A stretch of 6,841 nt of DNA, taken from positions 1 through 6,841 of the forward strand of contig CANNLO010000256.1 of NCBI GenBank assembly GCA_947505055.1, in the 5' to 3' direction. Shown here in pieces: positions 1-6,841 of the stretch. The notes under the pieces were generated by a model. The model was not told where the DNA came from. It was given only the letters and a program-made list of their open reading frames with translations, and made no database searches. The DNA comes from Methylococcaceae bacterium. GTDB taxonomy: Bacteria; Pseudomonadota; Gammaproteobacteria; Methylococcales; Methylomonadaceae. Each line of letters opens with the position of its first letter. Position 1 is the first letter of the stretch. The translations under genes were made by a program, and so were the position numbers.

Positions 1-1
1 A

Positions 2-2689
2 GCTTGGGTTATTGTTACGGCGCAAGAGGATATGAATACCATAGTCGGTGAAATGAGTCACCAACAGGGTAACGATTTTACCAAGATCCAGGATCGATTC
101 AAAAATCGTATGAAATTGACCAGCTCTGATGTAGCTGAAGTCATACAAAAACGATTGCTGTTGAAAAATGATGAGGGTGTACAGTTACTAAGTGATGTTT
201 ATCATAATGAAGTTAATAATTTTAAAACATTGTTTGATTTTGCTGACGGCTCCCAAACCTATCGTAACTTTCAGGATCGCGAGCATTTTGTGCACAGCTA
301 TCCTTTTATTCCGTATCAGTTTGCCTTATTTCAGGCGGCTATTGCTAATCTTTCGCAACATAATGCTTTTGAAGGAAAAAATAGTTCGGTAGGTGAGAGG
401 TCAATGCTGGGGGTTTTTCAACAAGTAGCTATCCAAATTAGTAGTCATGAGGTTGGCCAACTTGCAACCTTTGATTTGATGTTTGAAGGTATACGCACGG
501 CCTTAAAAACCAACATCCAGAGGGCTATTTTACAATCTGAGAAACACCTAGACAGTCCTTTTGCCATTCGATTGCTAAAAACGCTATTTTTAATAAAATA
601 CGTTAAGGAATTTAAACCGACTTTACGTAATCTTTGTGTATTGATGTTGGATGGTTTTAGTCAAGATCTACCACAATTGCGCAAGAACGTCGAAGAGGCG
701 CTTAATTTGTTGGAACAACAGACTTATATTCAGCGTAACGGTGATTTTTATGATTACCTCACCGATGAAGAAAAAGATGTTGAGGAAGAAATTAAAAATA
801 CTGAAGTAGAATCAATTGAAGTTGCCGCTGAACTAGAAAAAATTGTTTTTGAGCATGTCATCAAGAATAAAAAAATTCGATACGATGATAATGGACAGGA
901 TTATGCCTTTTCAAGAAAACTGGATGAACGATTACAGGGACGTGACTATGAATTAACCATTCATGTGATTAGCCCTTTTCATGAATTTGCCGACAATCAA
1001 AATTCACTGCTGATGCATTCTTTTGGTCGTGATGAGCTGTTAGTGGTTATGACACAAGACGAGCGGTTGGTCCGTGATATTTTGATGTATAAACGCACCG
1101 AAAAATACATTCGTCAAAACATCCAGATTACACAGCAAGAAGCGATTAAACGCATTCTTGCCGATAAGGGTTTTCAAAATAGAGAACGTTATGCCGAGCT
1201 ACAACAACGCACACAAACCTTGTTAGGCAAAGCGAGGCTTTATGTGGCAGGCAGTGAAATAGAAGTTGGTGGTGACGATCCACAAACCCGAATCAATCGC
1301 GGATTTCATGAACTTATTACACGAGCTTATCCCAACTTACGGATGTTACGCGGAATTACTTATACAGAAAATGATGTTGCCAAGTGCCTCAAGCATTCGC
1401 AAGATAGTTTATTTGGTAACGAAGCTACTCCATTAGCAGAATCAGAACAGGAATTACTGGCGTTTATACAAAGTAATAATCGAAGTGGTATTCGCACTAC
1501 TTTAAAAGGTTTGCTGGAGAAATTCGAGAGTAAGCCTTATGGTTGGTATTATGCTGCCGTGCTTTGCATTCTTGCTAACTTATGTGCAAGAGGTAAGGTA
1601 GAGGTAAGAACAGACGGCAATATTCTTGAAGAAGATGAGTTAGAGCGAACACTACGTAACACTCGAGAACAAAGCAATATCGTACTAGAACCACAGGTTG
1701 ATTTTACTGGCTCACAAGTGCGTAATCTCAAAGAATTTTATGAAGACTTCTTCGACTCACAGCCACGCGCTAATGAAGCAAAGGCATTGGGGAAAGAAGC
1801 TGGCGAAGCTTTACAATTACTGATCAATCAAATTAGCCCCTTAGCGTCTCAAGCAGCGCTTTACCCTTTTTTAAAAGCGTTAACCCCTGTCATAGAGAAG
1901 TTAACCGCTCTAAGTGGTAAACCTTATGCTTGGTACTTAACCGACTTTTTGCGCTTGGAAGACGAGTTACTGGATTTTAAAGAAAATATCATTGATCCTG
2001 TACGAAAGTTTATGAATGGCCCCCAGAAAGGTATATTTGACAGTGCCAGGCAATTTGTTTTGGCTCAAGATGCCAACTTTTCTTATTTGGAGAGTGATGA
2101 TTCACCTCAAATAATTGAGGTGCTGGCAGATCCAGAGTGCTTCAAAAATAACCAGATGCAACAAGTTAAGCTGCTGGTTGATACGCTACAAGTTAAGGTT
2201 ACTTTGCAGATAGAAGCGGAAATAAACCTAGCCAAATCCGCAGCTCGTTCACTACAAGAGCGATTATGCGGTATGTCAGAATACACGGTGTTATCAGTAG
2301 AGCAACAAGCACAAATCTCACAGCCTTTTAATGAGTTTGTTCAGACTATAGAGAAACAAAAACTTATTGCCGTAATTCGGGATACCATGAGACGCTTCGA
2401 GGAAATGGAGTATCAACGGTTACTCTCAAAAATGACATCTTGGGCACAGCCTCTATCGATTCAGCCAAAAGAGCAGAATGACGATAGTATAAACAATGAG
2501 TCACCAGTCGGGACGCCAAAAATCGAGATTAAATCAGAACCTCGAATTGAATATATTACTAGTCGATCCGTTCGCGTTAATTTTGATAAAGCCTGGCTTG
2601 CTGATGCAGCGGATGTAGACTGCTATCTGGTTGCCATGCGAGAAGCGTTGTTGGTAGAAATCAGTCAAGGAAAAAGGATACAAATCTAA
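2..2689 (+). CDS. brxC: BrxC, type 1 BREX ATPase, C-terminal part (5' end outside window)
   Basis: The frame is open from base 2 and reads AWVIVTAQEDMNTIVGEM before the first internal ATG at 32, so that ATG is not the start and the gene enters from the left. About 895 residues are visible; BrxC is usually about 1200 aa, so the N-terminal P-loop region is missing. WVIVTAQEDM looks like the sensor strand of the ATPase core. Family-typical stretches follow: SYPFIPYQFALFQ (about 296-335), GERSML (about 395-410), YDYLTDEEKDVEEEI (about 748-792) and a conserved C-terminus RSVRVNFDKAW. BrxC is a large cytoplasmic AAA+-like protein. In the E. coli type 1 system it is required with BrxB, PglX and PglZ for methylation as well as for phage defence. 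The last A of its TAA stop is the first base of the pglX ATG, implying translational coupling. No frameshift or internal stop is seen. The name rests on recognised motifs, not a search. Confidence 0.93.
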   Translation, partial: AWVIVTAQEDMNTIVGEMSHQQGNDFTKIQDRFKNRMKLTSSDVAEVIQKRLLLKNDEGVQLLSDVYHNEVNNFKTLFDFADGSQTYRNFQDREHFVHSYPFIPYQFALFQAAIANLSQHNAFEGKNSSVGERSMLGVFQQVAIQISSHEVGQLATFDLMFEGIRTALKTNIQRAILQSEKHLDSPFAIRLLKTLFLIKYVKEFKPTLRNLCVLMLDGFSQDLPQLRKNVEEALNLLEQQTYIQRNGDFYDYLTDEEKDVEEEIKNTEVESIEVAAELEKIVFEHVIKNKKIRYDDNGQDYAFSRKLDERLQGRDYELTIHVISPFHEFADNQNSLLMHSFGRDELLVVMTQDERLVRDILMYKRTEKYIRQNIQITQQEAIKRILADKGFQNRERYAELQQRTQTLLGKARLYVAGSEIEVGGDDPQTRINRGFHELITRAYPNLRMLRGITYTENDVAKCLKHSQDSLFGNEATPLAESEQELLAFIQSNNRSGIRTTLKGLLEKFESKPYGWYYAAVLCILANLCARGKVEVRTDGNILEEDELERTLRNTREQSNIVLEPQVDFTGSQVRNLKEFYEDFFDSQPRANEAKALGKEAGEALQLLINQISPLASQAALYPFLKALTPVIEKLTALSGKPYAWYLTDFLRLEDELLDFKENIIDPVRKFMNGPQKGIFDSARQFVLAQDANFSYLESDDSPQIIEVLADPECFKNNQMQQVKLLVDTLQVKVTLQIEAEINLAKSAARSLQERLCGMSEYTVLSVEQQAQISQPFNEFVQTIEKQKLIAVIRDTMRRFEEMEYQRLLSKMTSWAQPLSIQPKEQNDDSINNESPVGTPKIEIKSEPRIEYITSRSVRVNFDKAWLADAADVDCYLVAMREALLVEISQGKRIQI
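2103..2122. repeat. Perfect 8-bp inverted repeat inside brxC
   Basis: CACCTCAA (2103-2110) and TTGAGGTG (2115-2122) are exact reverse complements separated by a 4-base ATAA loop. The structure lies wholly within the brxC reading frame, encoding the region around SPQIIEVL, and has no T-run after it, so it does not look like an intrinsic terminator. It may be chance or a weak mRNA hairpin; no function is assigned. Confidence 0.4.
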
Positions 2690-2691
2690 TG
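2674..2691 (+). promoter_or_regulatory. Ribosome binding site and TAATG stop/start overlap of pglX
   Basis: AAGGA at 2674-2678 lies ten bases before the ATG at 2689, inside the purine-rich end of brxC. A second AAGGA lies at 2667-2671. The brxC stop (2687-2689) and pglX start (2689-2691) share one base. The arrangement fixes the pglX start and indicates a single transcript with coupled translation. Confidence 0.75.
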
Positions 2692-4482
2692 GATACCTCA
2701 AAACTTAAAAAATTCGCTCAATATGCCCGACGCAGCTTGATTGATCAGGTTGCAAGCAAACTGGTTTTGGTTTTGGCAGACGATAGTGCGGCACGGCGTG
2801 AGAGTGCGACAGTTGTTAGTAAGCTTGAAGAACAGATTGACGTGCATGGTAAGGAGCAGATGATCGAGAAGATTTCATACATCTGGTTCAACCGTTTCTG
2901 CGCACTGCGATTCATGGATGTGAACCGATATACTCGCATAGGCTTGGTATCACCCGCTGAAGGGCAGTTTCAGCCTGAAATTCTGGCTGAGGCCAAAATG
3001 GGGCATATCGACGAAGAGTCTGTGCCCGAAAAAAAACGCCAACAGATTTTTGCTTTGCTTGGTGGAACTGCTCCTAGCCAAGATCCGCAAGCCGAGGCCT
3101 ATCGTTTGTTGTTAGTTGCGGCCTGTAATGATTATCATAAAGCCATGCCTTATCTGTTTGAACGTATCGCGGATTACACCGAGCTCTTAATGCCTGAGGA
3201 CTTACTATCTGGTAATTCCATTTTGGCTAATACCCGTGAGGCAATGACGCCTGATATGTGTCAGGATGTGGAAGTGATTGGCTGGCTTTATCAGTTCTAC
3301 ATTTCCGAGAAAAAAGACAAGGTTTTTGATGATCTGAAGAAAAACAAGAAGATCACGCCAGAAAACATCCCTGCCGCCACCCAGTTGTTTACACCACATT
3401 GGATTGTGCGCTATCTGGTAGAAAATTCTTTAGGTCGTCTATGGATGCTCAATCGTCCTAACTCACGACTGTTTGATAAGATGGAATATTACATTCATCC
3501 TGAAGATGTCGAGACCGAATTTCTGCGTATTAATAAGGCTGAAGATCTTAAAATCGTTGATCCAGCTTGTGGTTCCGGTCACATGCTGGTGTATGCTTTT
3601 GATCTGCTGTACGCTATTTATGAAGAAGAAGGCATTGATCCATCTGAAATTCCCGAAAAGATTCTGACGCATAACTTGTACGGCATCGAAATCGATGAGC
3701 GTGCCGGTGAGCTTGCTGCCTTTGCCTTAACCATGAAAGCCAGAGCCAAACAAAAGCGCTTCTTTAGAAAGCCGGTTCAACCCAACATCTGTGTGCTACA
3801 GGCTATCCATTTTAATGAAACTGAGATGAATGAATACATGGATTTTGTGGGACAGGATATTTTTACACTCGGATTAAAAACCACCCTGAGTCAGTTTGAA
3901 GAGGCCGATAACTTTGGTTCTTTGATTCGCCCTGTAGTGACCAATGTGCAAGGCATGTTAGAAATTCTGAACGCAAAAGACGTATCCAGTCATCTATTTT
4001 ACAGTCTCACTCATGAAAAAGTACTTCAAGTATTAAAGCAGGCTGATTACCTTAGCCAAAAATATCACGTGGTGATTGCCAACCCACCGTATATGGGTGG
4101 CAAAGGCATGAACGGGCGGATGGGTACTTGGGTAAAAGATAATTATCCTGATAGTAAGTCAGATTTATTTGCGATGTTTATAGAACGCAATTTGGAGCTG
4201 GCGGTTAAAAAAGGAGCGGTTGCCATGATTACTATGCAGAGCTGGATGTTTTTATCTTCTTACGAAAAACTGCGTAATTGTATTCTCGATAAACACACGA
4301 TTATTTCCATGGCTCATTTAGGGGCAAGAGCCTTTGACAGTATTGGCGGTGAAGTGGTATCGACAACGGCCTTTGTGTTAGAAAATGCCCATCATCCCGA
4401 ATACAAAGGCGCTTATGTTCGATTGGTTGATGGTAATTCGGAAGCTGAAAAACAAGTTTCGTTTAAAGCGGCACTCCTTTAA
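2689..4482 (+). CDS. pglX: PglX N-terminal half: BREX adenine-methyltransferase core, gene split
   Basis: PglX is the site-specific N6-adenine DNA methyltransferase of BREX, which marks host DNA at a short non-palindromic sequence. This 597-residue frame carries its catalytic half. An N-terminal helical region opens with LKKFAQYARR. QLFTPHWIVRYLVE (about 232-245) is the usual lead-in to the fold. The SAM-binding motif I DPACGSGHML is at 291-300, YGIEIDERAGELA at about 331-343, and the catalytic NPPYMGGKGM at 465-474, followed by SWMFLSSYEKLR and IGGEVVSTTAFVL. Intact PglX proteins are usually about 1200 aa and continue into a target-recognition domain. Here the frame ends with EKQVSFKAALL and a TAA (4480-4482), just before the FxRA/KIPGSPIAYW segment, which reappears in the frame starting at 5743. 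All catalytic motifs look intact, but this half lacks the DNA-recognition part. Whether it is a working subunit or a remnant cannot be told from sequence. Confidence 0.92.
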   Translation: MDTSKLKKFAQYARRSLIDQVASKLVLVLADDSAARRESATVVSKLEEQIDVHGKEQMIEKISYIWFNRFCALRFMDVNRYTRIGLVSPAEGQFQPEILAEAKMGHIDEESVPEKKRQQIFALLGGTAPSQDPQAEAYRLLLVAACNDYHKAMPYLFERIADYTELLMPEDLLSGNSILANTREAMTPDMCQDVEVIGWLYQFYISEKKDKVFDDLKKNKKITPENIPAATQLFTPHWIVRYLVENSLGRLWMLNRPNSRLFDKMEYYIHPEDVETEFLRINKAEDLKIVDPACGSGHMLVYAFDLLYAIYEEEGIDPSEIPEKILTHNLYGIEIDERAGELAAFALTMKARAKQKRFFRKPVQPNICVLQAIHFNETEMNEYMDFVGQDIFTLGLKTTLSQFEEADNFGSLIRPVVTNVQGMLEILNAKDVSSHLFYSLTHEKVLQVLKQADYLSQKYHVVIANPPYMGGKGMNGRMGTWVKDNYPDSKSDLFAMFIERNLELAVKKGAVAMITMQSWMFLSSYEKLRNCILDKHTIISMAHLGARAFDSIGGEVVSTTAFVLENAHHPEYKGAYVRLVDGNSEAEKQVSFKAALL

Positions 4483-4484
4483 AT

Positions 4485-4525
4485 AAGGGTCTTTATTATC
4501 GAAGGCTTGTTAGAAAGAGACTTTT
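4485..4525 (+). promoter_or_regulatory. Possible hairpin covering the nuclease gene's ribosome binding site
   Basis: The short gap between the pglX N-half and the nuclease gene can fold: AAGGGTCTTT (4485-4494) pairs with AGAGACTTTT (4516-4525), ten pairs of which three are G-U, around a 21-base loop. The 3' arm contains most of the purine-rich AAGAGA (4515-4520) that sits eight bases before the GTG start at 4529, and a run of six T follows within 4522-4527. The fold could lower initiation of the nuclease or act as a weak terminator. The stem is weak and the long loop makes either role uncertain. Confidence 0.3.
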
Positions 4526-4528
4526 TTC

Positions 4529-5746
4529 GTGATTAAGATTATAAAAAAAGAAAAGTTGCTGATCCTTGAGTATGAGCCTGATAACTTAAGGGGAGATGGA
4601 GTAAGTTGGATTGATACAAGTCTAAAGGAAGATGGCAACGTTACTATTACACGTATCTTTACATTTCAGTCTAAAGATATTTTGATAGACCCTCAATTTA
4701 TATTTGATGAAGAAGAACGCCGTGTATTTGTTTTGGGATTGATAGAAGAAAACTACTATAAGATCGATAAAGATATACTAGGTCTACAGTTTGATTTACT
4801 TCTCGATAAAGCTATGAAGGTTAACAAAAAGACTTTTGTTGCTACCGGAAATATATCTGTTTTCAATAAAATTGATAAGTTGGTTTCAGAGCAAATTGTC
4901 ATTGGTGGCGATTATGAAAGTACAATCCCTGTTATTGAATTTGAAAGACTGCTGAAGCATTTTCCAACCAAAACAACACTTGATCATTTCGCTAATTCCA
5001 GAATTACAGGAATCCTAAAAGATTATTTAGGAACGATTACTGATGCAGAAAAGCAGCTCAATGATCATTTAAATAACCTAAAGCCCATTCAATCAACTGA
5101 TAAATCACCTGATAAATTAGCTGTATTGCAAGAGTATGAAGTACTAAAGTACGAGTTTATTCGTGATCGGTTGGGCGAGATGCTGGGCAATTTAGATGCT
5201 TACTTAGAGAAGGATTGGCAGAAATTAATAGTGGAATTTTTACTACTTATATTCCCTAAATATGTGGCTGTGCTCGATAATTTGCATATCAATGATTATT
5301 ACAAAAGGTCCGATAAACCAACGGCCCGATATATTGATCTTACACTTGTTGATTCTAATGGCAATATCGATATTATAGAAATCAAAAAGCCGACGCTTAG
5401 TCCTATGCTTTATGAATATCGCAATAACCACATGCCCAAAAAAGAACTAGCAGGTACTGTGATGCAGGTAGAAAAATACCTATTCCATTTGAGCAAATGG
5501 GGCGTAGATGGTGAAAAACAGATCAATGCTAAACGAGCCAAAGAACTTCCGAACGGAATGCAAATTAAGATCATTAATCCAAAAGCTATGATTATATTAG
5601 GACGGGATAATGAGTTTACTAATGATCAGCAGTTCGATTTTGAAATCATCAAACGTAAATACTCCAATATTGTGGATATTATGACCTACGATGACCTGTT
5701 GCAGCGACTTGAAAATATAATTGCAAAATTTAAGGTTAAGTCATGA
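4529..5746 (+). CDS. Shedu-type (SduA-like, DUF4263) nuclease inserted within pglX
   Basis: This 405-residue protein has the look of a Shedu antiphage nuclease (DUF4263), whose members are of roughly this length. The C-terminal part carries a PD-(D/E)XK core: E236 in QKLIVEFLLLIFPKY, D270 in ARYIDLTLV, the E284-I-K286 pair in IDIIEIKKP, and Q313 in GTVMQVEKYL. The closing stretch IKIINPKAMIILGR (about 346-359) and a final MTYDDLLQRL helix are also typical of the family. The N-terminal 180 residues are beta-rich, without a motif I recognise; in Shedu proteins this part varies and is thought to sense or regulate. No signal peptide or membrane segment is seen. The start is GTG at 4529 with AAGAGA eight bases upstream; no in-frame ATG lies nearby. 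The last four bases overlap the start of the pglX C-half (ATGA). GC is about ten points below the surrounding BREX genes, suggesting transfer. Domain assignment is confident; the partnership with BREX is inference. Confidence 0.85.
   Translation: MIKIIKKEKLLILEYEPDNLRGDGVSWIDTSLKEDGNVTITRIFTFQSKDILIDPQFIFDEEERRVFVLGLIEENYYKIDKDILGLQFDLLLDKAMKVNKKTFVATGNISVFNKIDKLVSEQIVIGGDYESTIPVIEFERLLKHFPTKTTLDHFANSRITGILKDYLGTITDAEKQLNDHLNNLKPIQSTDKSPDKLAVLQEYEVLKYEFIRDRLGEMLGNLDAYLEKDWQKLIVEFLLLIFPKYVAVLDNLHINDYYKRSDKPTARYIDLTLVDSNGNIDIIEIKKPTLSPMLYEYRNNHMPKKELAGTVMQVEKYLFHLSKWGVDGEKQINAKRAKELPNGMQIKIINPKAMIILGRDNEFTNDQQFDFEIIKRKYSNIVDIMTYDDLLQRLENIIAKFKVKS
5732..5746 (+). promoter_or_regulatory. Ribosome binding site and ATGA overlap starting the PglX C-half
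   Basis: AAGG at 5732-5735 is seven bases before the ATG at 5743, a normal spacing. That ATG shares four bases with the nuclease stop TGA (5744-5746). An alternative in-frame ATG at 5752 has a poorer upstream context. A proper initiation site here argues that the C-half is translated on its own, coupled to the nuclease, rather than being a dead 3' fragment. Confidence 0.65.
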
Positions 5747-6841
5747 GTGAAATGAATAACGTGAATCAATCACTAGAAGTTAAAGGTAAACCAGAAAATA
5801 ATTTTTTCAGGGCATCTGCTGCAGACTTTAAGAAAATACCCGGGAGTGCTATTGCATATTGGGGTAGTGAAAAAATGATTGATGCTTTCAATAATAAATC
5901 AATTCTTGATTTTGCAATTTCAAAAGCTGGTATTGTAACAGGAGATGATTCTATATTTTTAAGGCAATGGAATGAAATTTCATATAATAAAATTAGCTTT
6001 ACAGAAAGCATCCATGATCTTAATTTGCAAATTTGGGTGCCAGTAAATAAAGGTGGATCTTTCCGGAAATTTTATGGAAATAATGATTTTATATTAAATA
6101 TCTACGATATTTGGTGTGAAGGAAAGACAACAAATTCTGTACGAAGGGGAGAGCCTTTTTATTACTATAAAGAAGCAATAACTTGGTCTATGGTGACAAG
6201 TAGTAAAACTGCTTTTCGAATTAGTAAAAATAAACTTTTCGGTGTGGCAGCGCCAGCAATTTTTTTGCATGAAACTGATAAAACATTATTTACATTAGGG
6301 TTTTTAAATTCAAAAATTGTTTCTCATCTATTAACTATTCTTAGTCCTACATTAAATGTTTTGACTGGTGACATTATGAATTTACCTCTCAAATATAGCC
6401 CTGTTCAAAATGAAAACCTTGAAGAAATCGTACAGAAATTAATTTGTAATACAAAAATTGACTGGGAATCATTCGAAATCGCCAGTGACTTCACCTGCTT
6501 ACCATTTCTGCATCTCGACTACCGGCAACTAACGCTGAAGGCTTCCTATAAAACATACCGTGCCCATTGGCAAAAAATAACCCTAGAGATGCAACGTCTT
6601 GAACAAGAAAATAATCGTATTTTTATTGATGCTTATGGTTTACAGGATGAATTAACACCTGATGTGCCGCTAAACGAAATAACGCTAAATTCCAACCCGT
6701 ACTACCGTTACGGTAACAACAAGAACGAAGAAGAATTGGAAGCGTTGCTACTGGCTGACACTATAAAGGAATTTCTCTCTTATGCTGTGGGTTGTATGTT
6801 CGGTCGTTATGCACTGGACAAGCCTGGTCTTATTCTCGCTA
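5743..6841 (+). CDS. pglX: PglX C-terminal half: target-recognition domain and C-terminal region (3' end outside window)
   Basis: The frame is open from ATG 5743 to the window edge, giving 366 residues with no stop. After a leader of about 18 unfamiliar residues it matches the second half of PglX from ENNFFRASAADFKKIPGS (about 18-35) onward. It has AIAYWGSEKM, then a recognition domain with the family-type stretches KAGIVTGDDSIFLRQW (about 61-76), VNKGGSFRKFYGN (101-113), EAITWSMV and LNSKIVSHLL, PTLNVLTGDI. The conserved IDWESFEIASDF (about 239-250) and FLSYAVGCMFGRYALDKPG (about 344-362) follow. It contains no methyltransferase motif I or NPPY, so it can act only as the DNA-recognition and structural part, complementing the core encoded at 2689-4482. 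The two halves together cover the family with almost no overlap. Residues 1-240 are AT-rich; from about 6470 the composition returns to that of the backbone. It may be a second subunit or a pglX fragment; the good start site favours expression. Confidence 0.88.
   Translation, partial: MSEMNNVNQSLEVKGKPENNFFRASAADFKKIPGSAIAYWGSEKMIDAFNNKSILDFAISKAGIVTGDDSIFLRQWNEISYNKISFTESIHDLNLQIWVPVNKGGSFRKFYGNNDFILNIYDIWCEGKTTNSVRRGEPFYYYKEAITWSMVTSSKTAFRISKNKLFGVAAPAIFLHETDKTLFTLGFLNSKIVSHLLTILSPTLNVLTGDIMNLPLKYSPVQNENLEEIVQKLICNTKIDWESFEIASDFTCLPFLHLDYRQLTLKASYKTYRAHWQKITLEMQRLEQENNRIFIDAYGLQDELTPDVPLNEITLNSNPYYRYGNNKNEEELEALLLADTIKEFLSYAVGCMFGRYALDKPGLILA

Larger units (their letters stand above)
4483..6465. 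other. AT-rich block: Shedu nuclease gene plus the recognition part of pglX, probably acquired together
   Basis: Hand counts of single 60-base lines give about 32-33% GC in the nuclease gene (lines 4861 and 5341) and about 20-38% in the recognition part of pglX (lines 6061, 6181, 6241 and 6301). The N-half of pglX gives 43% (line 3541), and the segment resuming at 6481 gives 52% and then 43%. The change at about 6465-6480 is abrupt and falls at DWESFE, where conserved PglX sequence resumes. No transposase, integrase, terminal inverted repeat or clear target duplication is visible, so this is not an insertion sequence. I infer allelic replacement through conserved flanks. The left edge is placed at the pglX stop codon and is approximate. 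Confidence 0.5.

Noticed and set aside
1549..1731. Minus-strand open frames of 60-80 codons here and at 2745-2939, 3205-3399, 3463-3672, 5243-5431 and 5766-6011, and small plus-strand frames at 192-392 and 3473-3667.
   Set aside because: All lie inside longer frames with recognisable protein families, have no family-like sequence of their own, and are best explained as shadows.
4465..4490. Programmed -1 frameshift at the end of the pglX N-half.
   Set aside because: CTC CTT TAA does not fit the X-XXY-YYZ slippery pattern, and the -1 frame ends at 4530 without reaching the C-half.
4485..4527. Strong intrinsic terminator after the pglX N-half.
   Set aside because: The stem has three G-U pairs and a 21-base loop, and the T-run partly forms the stem. 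It is kept only as a possible weak regulatory fold.
5096..5120. Short direct repeat TGATAAAT in the nuclease gene.
   Set aside because: Only eight bases, coding for similar Asp-Lys pairs in a low-complexity linker; expected in AT-rich coding sequence.
4480..5742. Read-through or sequencing-error explanation: the gap between the pglX stop and the restart is 1260 bases, a multiple of three, so both halves are in the same frame.
   Set aside because: That frame has stops at 4480 and 4534, and the intervening sequence encodes an intact unrelated protein in another frame. One gap in three would be in phase by chance.
4483..5746. Intein, group II intron or insertion sequence interrupting pglX.
   Set aside because: There are no intein splice-type junction residues, no reverse transcriptase or domain V-like fold, no transposase, and no terminal inverted repeats. 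The nuclease has its own start and stop outside the pglX frame and is of the DUF4263 type, not a homing endonuclease I recognise.

Overview
The window holds the middle of a type 1 BREX (bacteriophage exclusion) defence locus, all genes on the + strand. The distinctive feature is that the methyltransferase gene pglX is split in two by an intact Shedu-type (DUF4263) nuclease gene. Codon use, Shine-Dalgarno spacing and moderate GC (about 42-44% in the BREX backbone on hand-counted lines) suggest a proteobacterium, probably a gammaproteobacterium. No marker gene is present, so that assignment is tentative.

Layout: (1) positions 2-2689 carry the C-terminal three quarters or so of BrxC, the large BREX ATPase, with its 5' end and Walker motifs outside the window. 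(2) Positions 2689-4482, starting on the last base of the brxC stop codon, carry the N-terminal half of PglX (597 aa) with the complete adenine-methyltransferase core (DPACGSG and NPPY motifs). It stops just before the target-recognition half. (3) After 46 noncoding bases that can fold over the next ribosome binding site, positions 4529-5746 encode a 405-aa protein with a C-terminal PD-(D/E)XK nuclease domain of the Shedu/SduA type. (4) Overlapping it by four bases (ATGA), a new open frame starts at 5743 and runs off the right edge. Its 366 visible residues are the rest of PglX: the FFRASAADFKKIPGS segment, the target-recognition domain (TRD), and the conserved DWESFE and GCMFGRYALDKPG segments. 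This last frame has no stop inside the window and is easily missed.

Base composition changes in blocks. The backbone (brxC, pglX N-half, and pglX from about 6470 onward) is near 43% GC or above, while the Shedu gene and the TRD part of pglX (about 4483-6465) are near 20-38% on sampled lines. The simplest reading is that one AT-rich cassette, Shedu nuclease plus TRD, replaced the matching part of pglX by recombination in the conserved flanks.

How the genes may work together: in type 1 BREX, BrxC and PglX (with BrxB and PglZ, expected outside the window) are needed for site-specific adenine methylation of host DNA. Here the methyltransferase core and the TRD would be separate polypeptides that must reassemble, or pglX is inactivated. 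The tight overlap of the nuclease and TRD genes, and a split point at a domain border, make a working three-part arrangement (core, nuclease, TRD) a reasonable hypothesis. It is not demonstrated.
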